Shown in pieces: positions 21,392-34,300 of a stretch of 64,000 nt of DNA. Each line of letters begins with the position of its first letter. The stretch's first letter is position 1. The notes beneath the pieces are model-generated. The model was not told where the DNA came from. It saw only the letters and a list, made by a program, of their open reading frames with translations, and did not search any database. The stretch comes from Megamerina dolium. Taxonomy: Eukaryota; Arthropoda; Insecta; Diptera; Megamerinidae. The translations under genes were made by a program, and so were the position numbers. The stretch is taken from NCBI GenBank assembly GCA_963854835.1, contig OY978527.1, positions 38,507,040-38,571,039 on the forward strand, written 5' to 3'.

Positions 21392-24300
21392 GGGGTGCGA
21401 CGCAGCTCCTGGCGTGGGGCTAGTGGCAGATTCTGCAAGGAAGAAGCCATTAGGGCGGGAGGTGGGCCCGCACCAGGAACCACTAAATGTGTGTCAACTC
21501 AATATTCACCACAGCAAAGCAGCATCAGCAATGATGGTGCGGAGCTTCGATGAGGATGAGCTTGACATTGCACTGGTTCAGGAGCCCTGGATTCTTCATG
21601 GAAGGATCAAAGGCCTATCTGCACAAAAGACCACTTTGTTTTATCCACAAACAGAGGGGAAGTTGAGGACATGCATTTTAGTTAGACATGGGATACGTGC
21701 GATTCTAATGTCTAACTTGTGTTCACCGGATCTCACAGTAGTGAGAATAGGTGACGGTGCGGGATCATTTATGATCGCATCAGCATACCTTCCATACGAT
21801 TCTCCAGACGAACCACCTTCGAGAGAGGTGGAAGCTCTAGTGAGATTCTGTGATGGTAAGGGGGTTGGTCTGATCTTAGGCTGCGATGCCAATGCGCACA
21901 GTTCTGTGTGGGGCAGCAGCAATGAAAACTATAGAGGAGAGTGTCTACTCGAATTTATAGAAAGATTTGGTCTACAAGTTGCCAATAGGGGAACAGAACC
22001 GACCTTTGTCGACGCACGTCGTTGCGAGGTTATTGATGTTACTCTGACGAATGTCAAAATGTTGGAAAGGATTTTGGACTGGAGGGTTGTGGATAGACTA
22101 ACCATGTCGGACCACAGGGCCATTCGGTTTGGGATTACGTCCGATAAAAGACATAGGAACGACTGTAGAATGGTAAGGATACCGAAACGAACGGATTGTA
22201 CAAGGTACTGCGAAGTTCTTGAGGAATTATTGCCAAGGAGGTTTAAGAGACCTAGAACAACTGCAGATGTTGAGTATCAGGTGAGGGCTATCAGCTCAGC
22301 CATGATCAAAGCATTTGAAGCTTCATGTCCTCTGACGGTAGTGGACGAAGGAGATCCCACTCCATGGTGGAATGGGGAACTGGAATCCATGAAAAAGGAG
22401 ACAAGGAAGGCTTTTAATCGTCACATGAGAGGGGACCCCAACGCATGGGACGACTACAAGTCAAAGAAAAGGGAGCTGAAGAAGACTCTACGCAATCGTA
22501 AAAGGAAAACGTGGAGGGAATTTTGCTCAAATATGCAAGATATGACCGATGTATGTAGATTACAGAGGATCATATCAAAGGACCCGGTGTCAAAGTTGGG
22601 ATTAATTCGTAAAACGAATGGATCCTTTACAGAGACAATCGGAGAGTCACTGAAATACCTGATGGAGGTGCATTTTCCAGGAAGCTTTAGATCGGAAGAT
22701 CCTTGGGAAGCCACCCGCAAGGGTGCAAACAGGAATGAATGATTGGAAGCTGAAAGGATAGTCACCAGAGATGGAGTGATAAACGCCATTAAGCGTTTCT
22801 CTCCATTCAAAACAGCGGGTACAGATGGGATATTTCCAGCCCTACTTCAGTGGGGAGCAGAAGCTCTGGTAGACAGGCTTCTGGGAATATTTATTACTTG
22901 CCTGGCTACAGGATATATCCCGACTCAATGGAGAGAGACTAAGGTTGTCTTTCTTCCAAAGCCGGGAAAAAGGGACTACTCAGAGGCTAAATCTTTCCGG
23001 CCGGTTAGCTTGACCTCCTTTCTGCTTAAATGTATGGAAGGAGTACTGGCGGACTACATGGAAGGGACAACGCTTCTGACAAAACCACTGAGCAGGTGTC
23101 AGCACGCGTACAGAGCTGGCAAATCCACTGAAACGGCCCTGCACGAACTCGTTCGCGTAGCGGAGAGGGAACTGTCTTGTGGAGGGATATCTATGTCTAC
23201 TTTTATGGATATAGAAGGTGCCTTCGATAAGATTGGTTTCGATAAGCTAAGGATGGCCCTTGCTTCTCGTGAAGTCAGCCCAACCATTATAAGGTGGGTG
23301 GACAGCATGCTGAGGAAAAGGGCAATAAACTTTCAAAATGGGAGTTACAGACTCAGAGGTAGGGTAGTCAAAGGGTGTCCACAGGGGGGAGTATTATCGC
23401 CCATCCTTTGGAACATCACGGTCGATTCCCTGCTTCAGCTTCTGGACTCAAAAGGCATACACACCGTCGGGTATGCAGATGACATAGCGGTAACGGTGAG
23501 CGGTAAGTTCCTGGACACTATTTATGATACCATGAGAGGTGCACTCAAAATGGTTGAAGGATGGTGCACGGAACAAGGTCTCTCTGTAAATGCTAGTAAG
23601 TCGGAAACAGTACTCTTTACTAAAAGGAGGACTGGACTAACAATAGACCCTCTTAGGCTTTTTGGATCGAACATCAACGTATCCAAGGAAGTAAAGTATC
23701 TAGGTGTCATCCTGGATAACAAGCTGACTTGGAATAGTCACGTCGATGACAAGATTCAGAAGGGCAAGCGGGTATTGCATCAGTGTAAGAGAGTGTTCGG
23801 TCTCATGTGGGGAATCACTCCCAGAGCAGCGCACTGGATCTACACAACGATGGTCAGACCCTTAATAACATATGCTGCTGTGGTCTGGTGGCCTAAGGTC
23901 ACCCAAAAGACCGCGAAAAGCAAGTTAGATAGGGTACAAAGAATGGCTTGTATTGGGATTACCGGAGCTATCCGGACGACCCCAGTAGAAGCATTGGAAG
24001 TTTTTCTCGGGCTGCTGCCGTTGGACTTGCATATTATGAAGTCAGCGGCATTAACAGCATTACGTCTGAAGACAACCAATAATTGGTATGGATTCGGCAC
24101 AGAGAGGGGGCACAGGGGCATCCTGTCACTGCTATATAGCAGTGTAAAGGAGGCGCAGATGCCAATGGAGGGAATGGGTAGGCTGAAGATGACTGAAAAG
24201 TCACACAGAACACTCATTGAAGACGGCCTCACACATGATGTATGTGAGGAAAATGACATCAGTATTTTTTTACAGATGGTTCATTAATGGATGGCAGAGC

Positions 24301-25135
24301 GGGTGCTGGAATCTTCTCTAAAGAGTTGAGACTGGCATGCACTCTGAATCTGGGAAGATACGTATCGGTATACCAAGCAGAAATGCTAGGTCTAATGCAT
24401 GCGTTAGACCATCTACTGGATGGAAAGGTGCAAGGTAAGAAAATCTTGCTAGCACTCGATAACCAGGCGGTGGTCAGGCGGCTGCAACAACCTACGGTAT
24501 CTTCTAAGTTGGCGCTCGAATGTGTTCAGAAACTTAATGGGTGTGCTCGTAGTAATGCGATTACTCTTATGTGGGTAAAGGGACACATTGGTATAGAACA
24601 GAATGAAGCTGCAGACTCCTTGGCTAGACAAGGATCTGAAGCTGAATTTTATGGACCGGAACCAGTAGTTGCTCTCAGCAGCGGGACGGTGAAGGCAAAG
24701 GTCGAAGAGTGGATAAAGAAACTTCATCTCACGAGATGGGAGAACTTATCTACTTGTAGACAGGCAAAGGCTTCGTTGAGGCTATCAAAGGGCAGTGAAT
24801 CGGGGAGGGCTCTCAGTCTAGGACGAATGACTCTAAGCTGGTTGACTGCATTAATAACTGGGCATGGCAATTTCAGGTACCACCTCAGCAAGATGGGTCT
24901 TGTTGATGGGGAGGATGCTGATATTTGCAGATTATGCATGGAAGAGGCAGAGACAGCGGCGCACATAGTGTGCCAGTGTCCTGCATTGGCAAGCAGGAGG
25001 TTGTCCACACTGGGTCGCCAATTTATTGATGAACTCGAAATGTGGAACATACCCCACAAAGAGATGCTTGAAATAACGCGTGATGTTATTATGAAGAAGG
25101 AAGTAGAAGAATTCTGCAACCGAACAAATAATTAA
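21381..25135 (+). pseudogene. LOA-like ORF2 (endonuclease-RT-RNase H), two lesions
   Basis: The start at 21381 (MQYEGCDAAPG) overlaps ORF1. The endonuclease has all expected motifs: QLNIHHSKAAS, QEPWILHG, CDANAHSSVWGS and SDHRAI. A TGA at 22740-22742 interrupts at NRNE-stop-LEAE; the 29.5 kb element has Trp here (RNEW), so it is a TGG to TGA change. The reverse transcriptase follows in the same frame (FMDIEGAFD, GCPQGGVLSP, GYADDIAV). At the T run 24265-24271 the frame shifts just before the RNase H TDGS motif. The RNase H is then open to 25135 with QAEML, LDNQAV, VKGHIG and EAADSLA, and ends in a Cys/His segment (CRLCMEEAETAAHIVCQC). Confidence 0.88.
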
Positions 25136-25399
25136 CACACGATTTGAGGGACGAAAAGGGACCCATATAAGTGGTCTGATTCGGCTAATCCCTAAATTTA
25201 TAAAAAAAAAAAAAAAGTCTCGGGACTAAACAAGTGATGGCACTACAAATATCCTATTATTTTATATCCTTATTATTTTTTGAATAGTATCAACCTTCCA
25301 ACGATACATGTCAAAATTTCATGACATTCGTACTATTAGTTGTCTATTTACAGTCGTTTAAGTGACGTAACTTTTGTAATTTTATAAAAAAATCGAACA

Positions 25400-26120
25400 A
25401 AGTAAATGTAGTGTGCTGATTAAACGTTGTTATTTAATGGGAAAAAACACCGATTAAACTCAGTTGGATTGAAAAGTGTTATTCGGATTCTGGCCCGTGG
25501 AAAACAATCATTTCGCGGTGGTTTGCTGATTTCAGAGATGGTCGTACAGACACAAATGACACTAACGATCATTAAAAAACCAATGAAAATCGTGACGGAA
25601 AATCGAAGAGTAAAATGCCATGAGATAGCTGACATCCTGAAGATATCAGCTGGTATCGTACACACCATCATTCGTAAACATTTGTCTATGAAAAAGCTCT
25701 TTTCCAAATGGGTGTCGCTTTTGCTTACAGTAGAACAAAAATAACAACGAATCCATGACACTATAGTATTATTTTTTTGCATCGGTGTGTGACGATGAAA
25801 CATGGAAAATGGGTCCATTATTATATACCAGAATTGAATCGTCTCTGTATTTTGGGATACACACCGTATAATATTAACCGACTATCTTGAAAAAGGAAAA
25901 GCTATCAATTCCGAATATTACATAGGGTTACTGGAGCAATTGAAAAACAAAATCGGTGTAAAATGGCCTCAAATGCCTAAGAAAATAGTAATTTTTTATC
26001 AAGACAACGCTCGGCAAACATGAAAACAAAAATTCTCCACAGAAAAGGTTTTTCTTTCTTTTATAAATGTCCACAATACTCGTATATGTTGGAATTATTT
26101 GATTTCAACGAGTGAATGAG
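25400..26120 (+). pseudogene. irritans-like mariner transposase fragment
   Basis: Mariner transposase blocks in different frames: VLIKRCYLMGKN near the start, ENRRVKCHEIADILKIS, the HLSMKKLFSKWVS linker, and later ILKKEKLSI.. and VIFYQDNARQT (second aspartate region, about 25990-26020). Nothing is recognisable after about 26120, so the third aspartate is gone. It is old and heavily mutated. Confidence 0.7.
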
Positions 26121-26847
26121 GGACTGCGATTGATTGATTGTCTGTAGAATTTTCTGAAGAAATTTTAGAACAAAACAGCATCAAACACTCACACTTTTTT
26201 GTTTGTTATATTAAATCAGATTTAGTCGTGGGCAATATTTTTGATTTAGCATTTAATTTAACTAATATCGTTGCTGACATCTTTTTTGATAAACGACTCA
26301 TATCGCTTGGTGAATGAGTCGGGAATTCGCCCAAATTATTGACTCATATCCCTAGTTATGGGGTAAGTACCTAACTTAGGATATTACCAACTTACACACA
26401 CACATGTTGATACTATTGTATGTATACACTTATGCAAATATAGAGTAAAAGCCGTACAAATGTTAGAGAAGACACTGAGGAGACGGTATAGGAAAGAAAT
26501 AAACGAATGTATACATAAGTCTACGAATTCATGACTACCTAACTAGCTGACTACATTGTTCACAGTTGTTTTTTTTTGTATCTATATACGAGTATATGCA
26601 TATTTTCATATATGACAATACTGGAGCATTTTGTAAAAGAGCAGTAAAAGCGACATTAACGGATATGGAAATTTATTTGTATTTCAATGAAAATTCAAAT
26701 TCACTGAATTTCGACGTTGAAAGAATCTAATAAAAATAAACGACTGCAATTAATTGGTAACCACGAAAGGGTATTATCGGCAGGATGTCTTGTTTGTTGT
26801 TGCTTTTTTAAATCCAATAAAATTGTTGCATTACAAAATCACTGGAT
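26121..26847. other. AT-rich spacer
   Basis: No exon or repeat recognised. Short CA repeats at about 26395-26404. Confidence 0.4.
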
Positions 26848-26862
26848 ATCTATTTTTCTTTA

Positions 26863-27226
26863 AAAATAAAAATAAATATATGGCACTTAAGGCCCCGAAG
26901 GTCTCATTAGCCGAGCTTCTCTTCCATTACTGTTGTGCGTGTTAAATTTTGAGCAGTATTAGAAGGGACCTACTTATTTTAGCCGGTTGCGAACGGCAGA
27001 ACTATTGTGACATCACTTGTTCTGAGGTTTGTCACAGAGTTCTTTTAGAAGCTTTTTCATGGCAAATGGTTACTGTCGAAAGAATTGCCAATTGCTTGCC
27101 GACAGGTGGGTATAGTTCGAAACAAAAATCTTGTCGATATTAAATTTGTTATGCATCAGCCGCGGATTGAACCACGACCTACAGATCAGAAGGCCAACAA
27201 ACTAACCACTGAGCTACGGCACCCAC
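26863..27226 (-). repeat. tRNA-derived SINE, copy 3, best preserved
   Basis: Minus strand. The head (27226 downwards) has TAGCTCAGTGG and GGTTCAATCC, the closest match to canonical A and B boxes in the window. The body is complete, with a terminal AAATAAAAATAAAT-type region (26871-26890 on the plus strand). The flanks ATCTATTTTTCTTTA (26848-26862) and ATCTATTTGTCTTTA (27227-27241) are a 15 bp duplication with one mismatch. Confidence 0.85.
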
Positions 27227-27241
27227 ATCTATTTGTCTTTA

Positions 27242-28090
27242 TCTCTCTAATTGTACTATTCTAATATCTCTACAGATTTATTTCTCTGATTTACGCATGT
27301 TGCTAAATATCAATGAAAATTGCAAATCTAGAGATCAGCACACATTCCCTCCAGTCTGCTGAAAAAATTATAAAGTTTCATAGAATACATTTGATCACAT
27401 TTATTTTAAAATGGACTATCAATGGTGAATACTTGAATTTTCCTCTTATATGTATGTATACAAATGTATACTTTTTCATAATGTCATACAATACAATTTT
27501 GTTATAATTTCCGCTTTGGGCAATTTCATCAAGAACATCTCTATCTCGTCCTATCACTTACCATGCTCTCAGAAATATACGACCGCTGATGATGTCAATT
27601 CTTAAAAGAACATCCGTCATTTGAACATCCTTCCTTCATTTATCAACACGTATATAATTGTAATTAATTTCTTTGTGACAAAGACATTAAGAAGATAATG
27701 AGTCAAGTGCGGAAGGATACATATCTTAGCAAAGGAGATGAATTAATAATTTTTAAAATCGTTCATGTAAGTACGCATAAGAGTGTACGTATAAAAGGTA
27801 AACAATTCAGCTGAATAATACATTTCAAAGATTTCCTCACAAAATATCCTTCTGTCTGTTAATTTTGAAAAAGTTTGCCTTTCAAAGCTAAGTTGATAAA
27901 AACCCAAATACTCCTACATTCAGAATATTGGCGTACACAATTAAATATCTTCTCATTGGTACACACATTAAATAAAGATGTGTACAAAATCAATTGCAAA
28001 TCCATAAGTATTATTACTTGAATGAAAAGAGTATGAAGAATCAATTGTACTCCCGTAACTATCTGCGTGTAGCTCTGATATGCTTCATTT
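27242..28090. other. AT-rich spacer
   Basis: No feature recognised. A short minus-strand open frame at 27859-28119 extends into the mini-me repeat and is treated as chance. Confidence 0.4.
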
Positions 28091-29435
28091 GCATAATGCA
28101 ATATGCAAGGTATATTCATTTCGGTCAGATATTTGTGACCACTTGAAGGAATCTCTGGAGATATATATATATATATATATATATAGTTATATATTCGTGA
28201 TCAGCGTCGCTTAAATTTTCGATTTAACGATGTCCGTCCGTCCGTCTGTCCGTCACCTGGCTGGTTCGCACGATAACTTGAGTAAATATTGAGCTATTTC
28301 GACGAAATTTGGCACAAGTAACCTTTGATCTAAGGGTACGTAGGAGATTGATATTGGGCATGATCGGTCAACAGCCATGCCCACACCAAGCATTCAAAGC
28401 GACTAACCTCGGAATTTTCAATATCTTTAACTTGCTATAACTCACTTAATATACCACCTGGGACAACAATATTTGGCATATAAAGTTACACTATACTATT
28501 ACGTAACTTTGCCTGAAATGGGTGAGCCACGCCTACTTTTTATGGTAGCTCCCATACAAAGCGTATGTACTTTATTTAAATTGAAACAGCCGTAACTTCG
28601 GCAATCTTCTGTCTAGAATAACCATAATTGACACTTAGATTAATATCGTAGTCGGAAATAATCTGGCAAAAAATCAGCGTACCACGCCCACTTCTTATTG
28701 GGGCTCCCATACAAAGTTGAGGAAATTAAACAAAAATTTTAACCACCATAACTTACAAACTATTCAGCGTAGATCAACCAGATTGAAGGTGTAGATTAGT
28801 ATTGTAAGAGAGACAGAGTATTGTATACCAACAAGAAATGGGCCAGCCAGCCACGCCACACATTGTTTATAGTGGCTCCCATACAGGATGACTGAATTTC
28901 TTTTAAATTGAGATAGCTGCAGCTTCTGCAATCTTCTGTCTAGAACAATCATAATTAATACTTAGGTTAATATGGTAGTTGTACATAATCTGGCAAAAAA
29001 TCAACATGTCACGCCCACTTCTTAATGGGGCTACCATACAAAGTTGCGAAAATTTTAAAAAATTTAAACCGCTATAACTTACGAACTATTCAATGTAGGA
29101 CAAACAAATTTAAGATGTGGATTAATATTGAAAAATTAATTAGATATACAAGAAAGAGGTAAGCCACGCCAACTTTTTATATAGCTCCCATACTAAGCCT
29201 CGGAATTATTTTTAAAACCTCCTTTAAATTATCCGCTTTAAAACCCCCATAAGTTACAAAGTACTTCGTCAAAGTCAACCATATTTCGGGTGTAAATTAG
29301 TATTATATGCAAAAATGTTTCTCGAAAAGTGGAAATAAAAGAAAAAGATGGATATTCGAGTAAACTTTTTGTATTTATATCTACATATGCAGGGTATAAT
29401 TTGGTCGACCCGAGCCGACTGTAAGGAGATTTTCC
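28091..29435 (+). repeat. mini-me-like repeat M2
   Basis: Plus strand. Starts GCATAATGCAATATGCA, then a (TA)n array (about 28161-28183), the core TGATCAGCGTCGCTTAAATT, a short GTCC/GTCT array (28233-28250), the internal modules with CCACGCCCAC boxes, and the end TCGACCCGAGCCGACTG with AAGGAGATTTT. It is more diverged and has fewer tandem units than M3 and M4. Confidence 0.78.
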
Positions 29436-29446
29436 TACTTCAATTT

Positions 29447-29450
<4 letters not shown>

Positions 29451-29481
<31 letters not shown>
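29451..29481. repeat. (CA)n microsatellite
   Basis: About 15 CA units lie between the M2 repeat and the LOA-like element. It produces a spurious VCVCVC reading on the minus strand. Confidence 0.9.
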
Positions 29482-29485
<4 letters not shown>

Positions 29486-29859
29486 TATAAAAAAAGCCAC
29501 ACGCAGTTTCAAGTAATATATGTATAAGCATCATCTAACGTCCAGCCGTAAAGCAGGATGAAGTGCACCGTATGGCGGATCTACGATTAGATTAGAAATG
29601 AAGCCTCACACCTCTCATCCTGAATCTCCCTCTCACCTACACGTGGTGGCACTGTTAACCCTGATTGGAGATTGGGTACCCAACCCCAATGGAAAAGAAG
29701 GGAACAGACGAGAAGGGTGATCCCCTAAGCCGGGACAGCACGTGTCCATCGGCTTGATGTTTGCAGTTAGGGGTTAACATACTGTATTTTAGCGTTGCAC
29801 CTCCCTGATACCTGCCCGCCTCAGTGAGTAACCGTGGGCTTATCGTGTTATTGGGGGCT

Positions 29860-31302
29860 ATGACACGACGGACCTTCCTTTCCCCCACACTCGTGGGATT
29901 AAATATGGACACACCAAATTTAACAAAAATAAATAAACTAGCAGGTTCACAGACTGCTTCTCAACTGGCGGATCAGGTGGAACGTAATGTTCTCAACACT
30001 GAACGCCAAGTTCTAACTCCTAAACGGAGAGGACAGACGGAGGGCAAAGGCAGCAGAGACAAGAACTCTGAACCTACACCACGGACGGTAACTGGACCCG
30101 AGAAACGGAAGGAAAGTAGAGGAACTGTGGCTGCTGAGGGTGCTTCGACATCCAAGGCCGCAACTACACAGCCCTCTATAAGTACTGGACAGAATAGGCA
30201 GCTTCCAGCTTTTGGCGCTGCAAGAAAGGCAACCGGTCTGAGTGGGGCAGGTACCAAATGGTATCTGCGCTATCTCAATGAGGGCTTGACGCCCGAAGAA
30301 GCCAAACAGAAAGTGCTCAATCGCCCTAAGAGCATATCTGTTACAAGGAAGAGGGGCGCCACAGAAATCAGCCCAACTGATGGCAATGCTGCCAAGAGAA
30401 ACAGGGCTTTTGACACTGCACCGGGGGTGGTGAAAAGAAATCTGCCACGACCTGCTCCAAGACCAGAGGCGACCACCAGGAAAGCGGGTGTCAGCTACGC
30501 CAATGTCACCAAAGGCGTTAGACTGGCTATAATCCCGAAATCTTACCCGGAGGTTATCCTTTCGCGCGAGGAGCAGGGGCAACTCGAAAATCTCCTGATA
30601 GAGGAGATGTTCAAGGGTTCTGAAACCGAACTTGAATTTGATGGCATCCACTTTCGACCAGGCTTCATCTTGGTTGATTGTTCCACCGTAGCGGCTGCTG
30701 AATGGGTGAAAGTAACGATACCAAGCTTATCGGGGTGGAAGGGGACCGAACTGACGACTTGCACTGGAGATGCTATCCCTGGTGTACATCTGATGACGGT
30801 ATACCTTCCTCGAGCAGCGGGTACCGACGACAAGAAACTCCTTGATTTGATGGTAACTCAGAACAAAGCGCTGAGCACCAATCTCTGGAGAATCTTTAGC
30901 AGCAAAGACGAGAAGAACGGGAAGCTGTTAACGATCGGTATCGATGACCGATCGCTTGAAGCGATTAAAGCCAAAGACTGCAGGGTGGCCTACAGATTTG
31001 GCAAGATCCCAGTTCATCTGCACAAGGGACGTACACTAGGAAATCCTCCAGACGCAGAGGCCACAACTGAGCAAAACTCAGCCGAAGCCGAGGAGATCCT
31101 AAAAGAAGTAGCAAGTGAAGTGGTTAGGAGCGAGATGCCTGTAGCCTCAGTCAGCGTTCTTGCTGTCGAAAGCGAAGACATCAACGCTATAAACCTAACA
31201 GCGCTAAGACTGACCGAAGTAGACTCCGACAGAGTACTCCTGGCAGACATCGATGATGCACTGGCGGAGAGCGATGCGAAGAAGAGAGCTGCACACCAGT
31301 AA
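29860..31302 (+). CDS. LOA-like ORF1 (DUF4780-like)
   Basis: ORF1 of the second LOA-like family. The first in-frame ATG is at 29860; a second at 29905 (MDTPNLTKIN) is also plausible. The N-terminal third is polar and low-complexity. A middle block TKWYLRYLNEGLTPEEAKQK resembles a short helical motif. The C-terminal half (from SYANVTKGVRLAIIPKSYPE) resembles the DUF4780 domain, with GFILVDCSTVAAAEWVK and FGKIPVHLHKG marking its span. No CCHC knuckles are seen. The stop is 7 bases before the ORF2 ATG, so ORF2 is probably translated by reinitiation or a similar coupling. Confidence 0.85.
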   Translation: MTRRTFLSPTLVGLNMDTPNLTKINKLAGSQTASQLADQVERNVLNTERQVLTPKRRGQTEGKGSRDKNSEPTPRTVTGPEKRKESRGTVAAEGASTSKAATTQPSISTGQNRQLPAFGAARKATGLSGAGTKWYLRYLNEGLTPEEAKQKVLNRPKSISVTRKRGATEISPTDGNAAKRNRAFDTAPGVVKRNLPRPAPRPEATTRKAGVSYANVTKGVRLAIIPKSYPEVILSREEQGQLENLLIEEMFKGSETELEFDGIHFRPGFILVDCSTVAAAEWVKVTIPSLSGWKGTELTTCTGDAIPGVHLMTVYLPRAAGTDDKKLLDLMVTQNKALSTNLWRIFSSKDEKNGKLLTIGIDDRSLEAIKAKDCRVAYRFGKIPVHLHKGRTLGNPPDAEATTEQNSAEAEEILKEVASEVVRSEMPVASVSVLAVESEDINAINLTALRLTEVDSDRVLLADIDDALAESDAKKRAAHQ

Positions 31303-31309
31303 CAAGGAG

Positions 31310-34300
31310 ATGGCCAGCATTAGAGTTGCTCAAATCAATCTCCACCATGCGAGAGCCGCCTCGGCAGTCATCGCTAGAGCAACACTCAGGTCCAACCTGA
31401 GCATAGTGCTGGCCCAGGAACCTTGGGTGTTCAGGGGCCAAATCAGAGGTTTGGCTGCATCCAATACGGAGGTAATATGGGACATTAGGTGTGTAAACCC
31501 AAGAGCTTGCATAGTACTAACAAAAAATATGAAATACTTGTGTCTTCCAGAGTTCCTTTCTAGAGATCTTGTAGCGGTGCAAATCCCGGTCAACATCAAC
31601 GGGTGTACACGTGAAGTTATATTCGCATCGGGGTACCTACCGGGGGATGATGCTTGGGCCCCACCTGAGCTGATCTACAAACTGGTCGAGTACAGCGAAA
31701 GGAAGAAGCAACCTCTTATACTTGGATGTGATGCCAATGCGCATAACGAGGCATGGGGGAGCACGGATACCAACAAGCGTGGTGAGTACCTTCTCGAATT
31801 TATCATTAGTAATAAATTAGAAATTTTAAATGTGGGAGATACACCAACTTTCGTAACTAGCGTACGAAAAGAAGTTCTGGATTTAACCTTAGGAAACACC
31901 TGGGGCTTTAGTCTTGTTAGGAATTGGGTAGTATCCAACGAACCATCAATGTCTACGGTAGAAAATTTCAATAAGATAATTATCAACTCATATGAGGACA
32001 GTTGTCCAATAAGCAAGGTGAACTCAACCAAGGATGTACCTTGGTGGAACAACGATCTAATGAAACTAAGAACGGAGGTTCGAAGGTTATCAAATAGATC
32101 AAAAACTACCGGGGATTGGACCGAATATAGAAGAACTCTAACACTCTATAATAAAGAGATTAGGGAAGCAAAACGCAATAGTTTCAGAAACTTCTGCGAA
32201 AGTATTGAGCACGCCACTGAGGTGTCAAAACTCTACAAAGTGTTAGCCAAAGGCAGTAGTATATCATCCACCAACCTTAAAAAAGGAGATGGTTCCTTCA
32301 CGGAAAACGAAGAAGAAAGAGTAAAACTACTTCTTGACACACACTTCCCAGGATCTTCCACACTCGTGGCAGCAGGGACAGACGATGCTGAAAACTTGGG
32401 AAGAATAAGCAGGAATGAATGGATCTTGGCAAGTGAAATTTGCACCCTACCTCGAATCAGATGGGCAATTAACACCTTTAAACCATTGAAATCGCCTGGA
32501 GTAGACGGAATCTTTCCTGCCCTACTTCAGAAAGGCATAGAGCAGCTGTTAAGTCCATTGACGAGATTAGCTAGAAGCAGTATAGCGCTAGGGTACATAC
32601 CTAGGATATGGAGAAGGGCAAATGTGGTATTTTTGCCGAAGGTGGGTAAGAAGGACCCGCTTCACCCTAAATCTTTCAGGCCAATCTGCCTAACATCCTT
32701 TGTCCTAAAAACTTTGGAAAAAGTTGTGGATAACTACATCCGGACCACAGTTTTAGTGAGAAATCCGCTACACTCTTGTCAGCATGCTTATAGAGCAGGG
32801 CACTCCACCGAAAGTGCTCTACATCAACTGACGAGCTTACTGCAGGACAGTCTAGAGAAGAAGGAAACTGGGATATGCGCCTTTCTAGACATAGAAGGTG
32901 CCTTCGACAATACTTCACATGATGCTATCAGAAGAGCTCTTACAAGAAGAGGAGTTAATAATACTCTAGCTTCTTGGATGAGTAATATGCTTCTTACCAG
33001 GAAGGTTGAAATACCAAGTGGTACAGGAAGTATAATTGCAAACACCACAAGGGGGTGCCCACAAGGAGGTGTGCTATCACCACTTATGTGGAGTATAGTA
33101 GTAGACGAGCTATTGGAAAAATTGGAAACCAGTGGTTTGTCATTTCAAGGCTATGCAGATGACATAGTCATTATCTGTAGAGGTAAATTTGAGGACACTC
33201 TATGTGACAGAATACAGCTAGGACTCAAACTAACGAAGGGATGGTGCGCCGCGGTTGGGCTGAACATCAATCCAGCAAAAACAACGATTGTACCATTCAC
33301 ACGGAAGTATAAACTTACGAATCTTAAACCTATCCGCTTAGACGGTGTAGAGATAGAACTCCAGAAAGTAGTGAAATTCTTGGGTACCCACTTGGACCAA
33401 AAATTATTGTGGAAAACCCACATTGAGGAGACAAGACCGAAAGCTATCAAAACTTTCATGACGTGTAGAACTATTGCGGGTAAAAGCTGGGGTTGTACCC
33501 CAAAAATTCTGCGATGGATATACACAGCAATTGTCAGGCCAATGATAGCCTACGGGGCAATAGTCTGGGAAAAGTGCACAAAGCAGCAGACAGTAATCAA
33601 CACTCTTAGCAAGCTACAAAGACTTGCATGTGTATGTATCACAGGAGCTATGCGAACATGTCCAATGGCATCACTGGAGATACTCTTGGACTTTACTCCC
33701 CTCCATATTTACATCCAGTCCCAAGCGAGGAGGGCGATTTTGAGGGTAGATGGGAACAACGTCAGCACAGGCAGTTACCTCAGCCGAAGGAAGATAGAAC
33801 TTCTGGCTGAGCAACTTCCTGAAATCTCGATGCTAAGGGACGTGATACTCCCAAGGTTCAGCTTTAAGAAACATTTTAAAACTGAGCTTAGTAACAAAAA
33901 ACATTGGGAAGGTATATCGAAAACATACAAGATAAACCAGTACATGATAACATGGTACACCGACGGTTCCCTCACCGATGACGGAGCCGGGGCAGGTGTA
34001 TTCGGACCAGGGAAAAGATACTCTGAACCATTAGGTAAGAACATCTCTATCTTTCAAGCGGAAGTCTACGCGATAGATAGATGTGCGCACTTTAATCTCG
34101 AACGGAATTACCGGAATCGCAGAATAGCAATACTGAGTGACAGCCAGGCGGCTATCAAAGCACTCAAATCCCACCAGGTTACATCATATCTGGTGATGGA
34201 GTGCATTGAAAAACTGAACATCCTGGGCCAACTCAATCAGGTATGGATTCTATGGGTTCCGGGGCACGTAGGGATCGATGGAAATGAAATGGCAGATAAG

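Larger units (their letters stand above)
19597..25214 (+). mobile_element. LOA-like non-LTR retrotransposon, full-length, nearly intact
   Basis: A 5.6 kb LINE with 5' UTR, ORF1, ORF2 and poly(A) tail (about 25202-25214). An exact 10 bp duplication AAGTCTCGGG flanks it (19587-19596 and 25215-25224), which defines both ends and shows that it is not 5'-truncated. ORF2 carries an APE-type endonuclease, reverse transcriptase and RNase H in that order. The LOA assignment rests on the RT region and the presence of RNase H; the closely related R1 group is the alternative. Only two visible lesions separate it from an intact copy. Confidence 0.88.
19578..26120 (+). mobile_element. irritans-like mariner split by the LOA-like element
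   Basis: The TIR-like CGTTCAGTAAGTCTCGGG at about 19578-19596 continues after the LINE with ACTAAACAAGTGATGGC (25225 on). Together these resemble the 5' end of irritans-type mariners. The LINE's target duplication (AAGTCTCGGG) lies within this end. The 3' part of the mariner is lost beyond about 26120. Confidence 0.5.

Noticed and set aside
29238..29534. Open frame with a VCVCVC stretch
   Set aside because: It reads through the (CA)n array and the end of a mini-me repeat.
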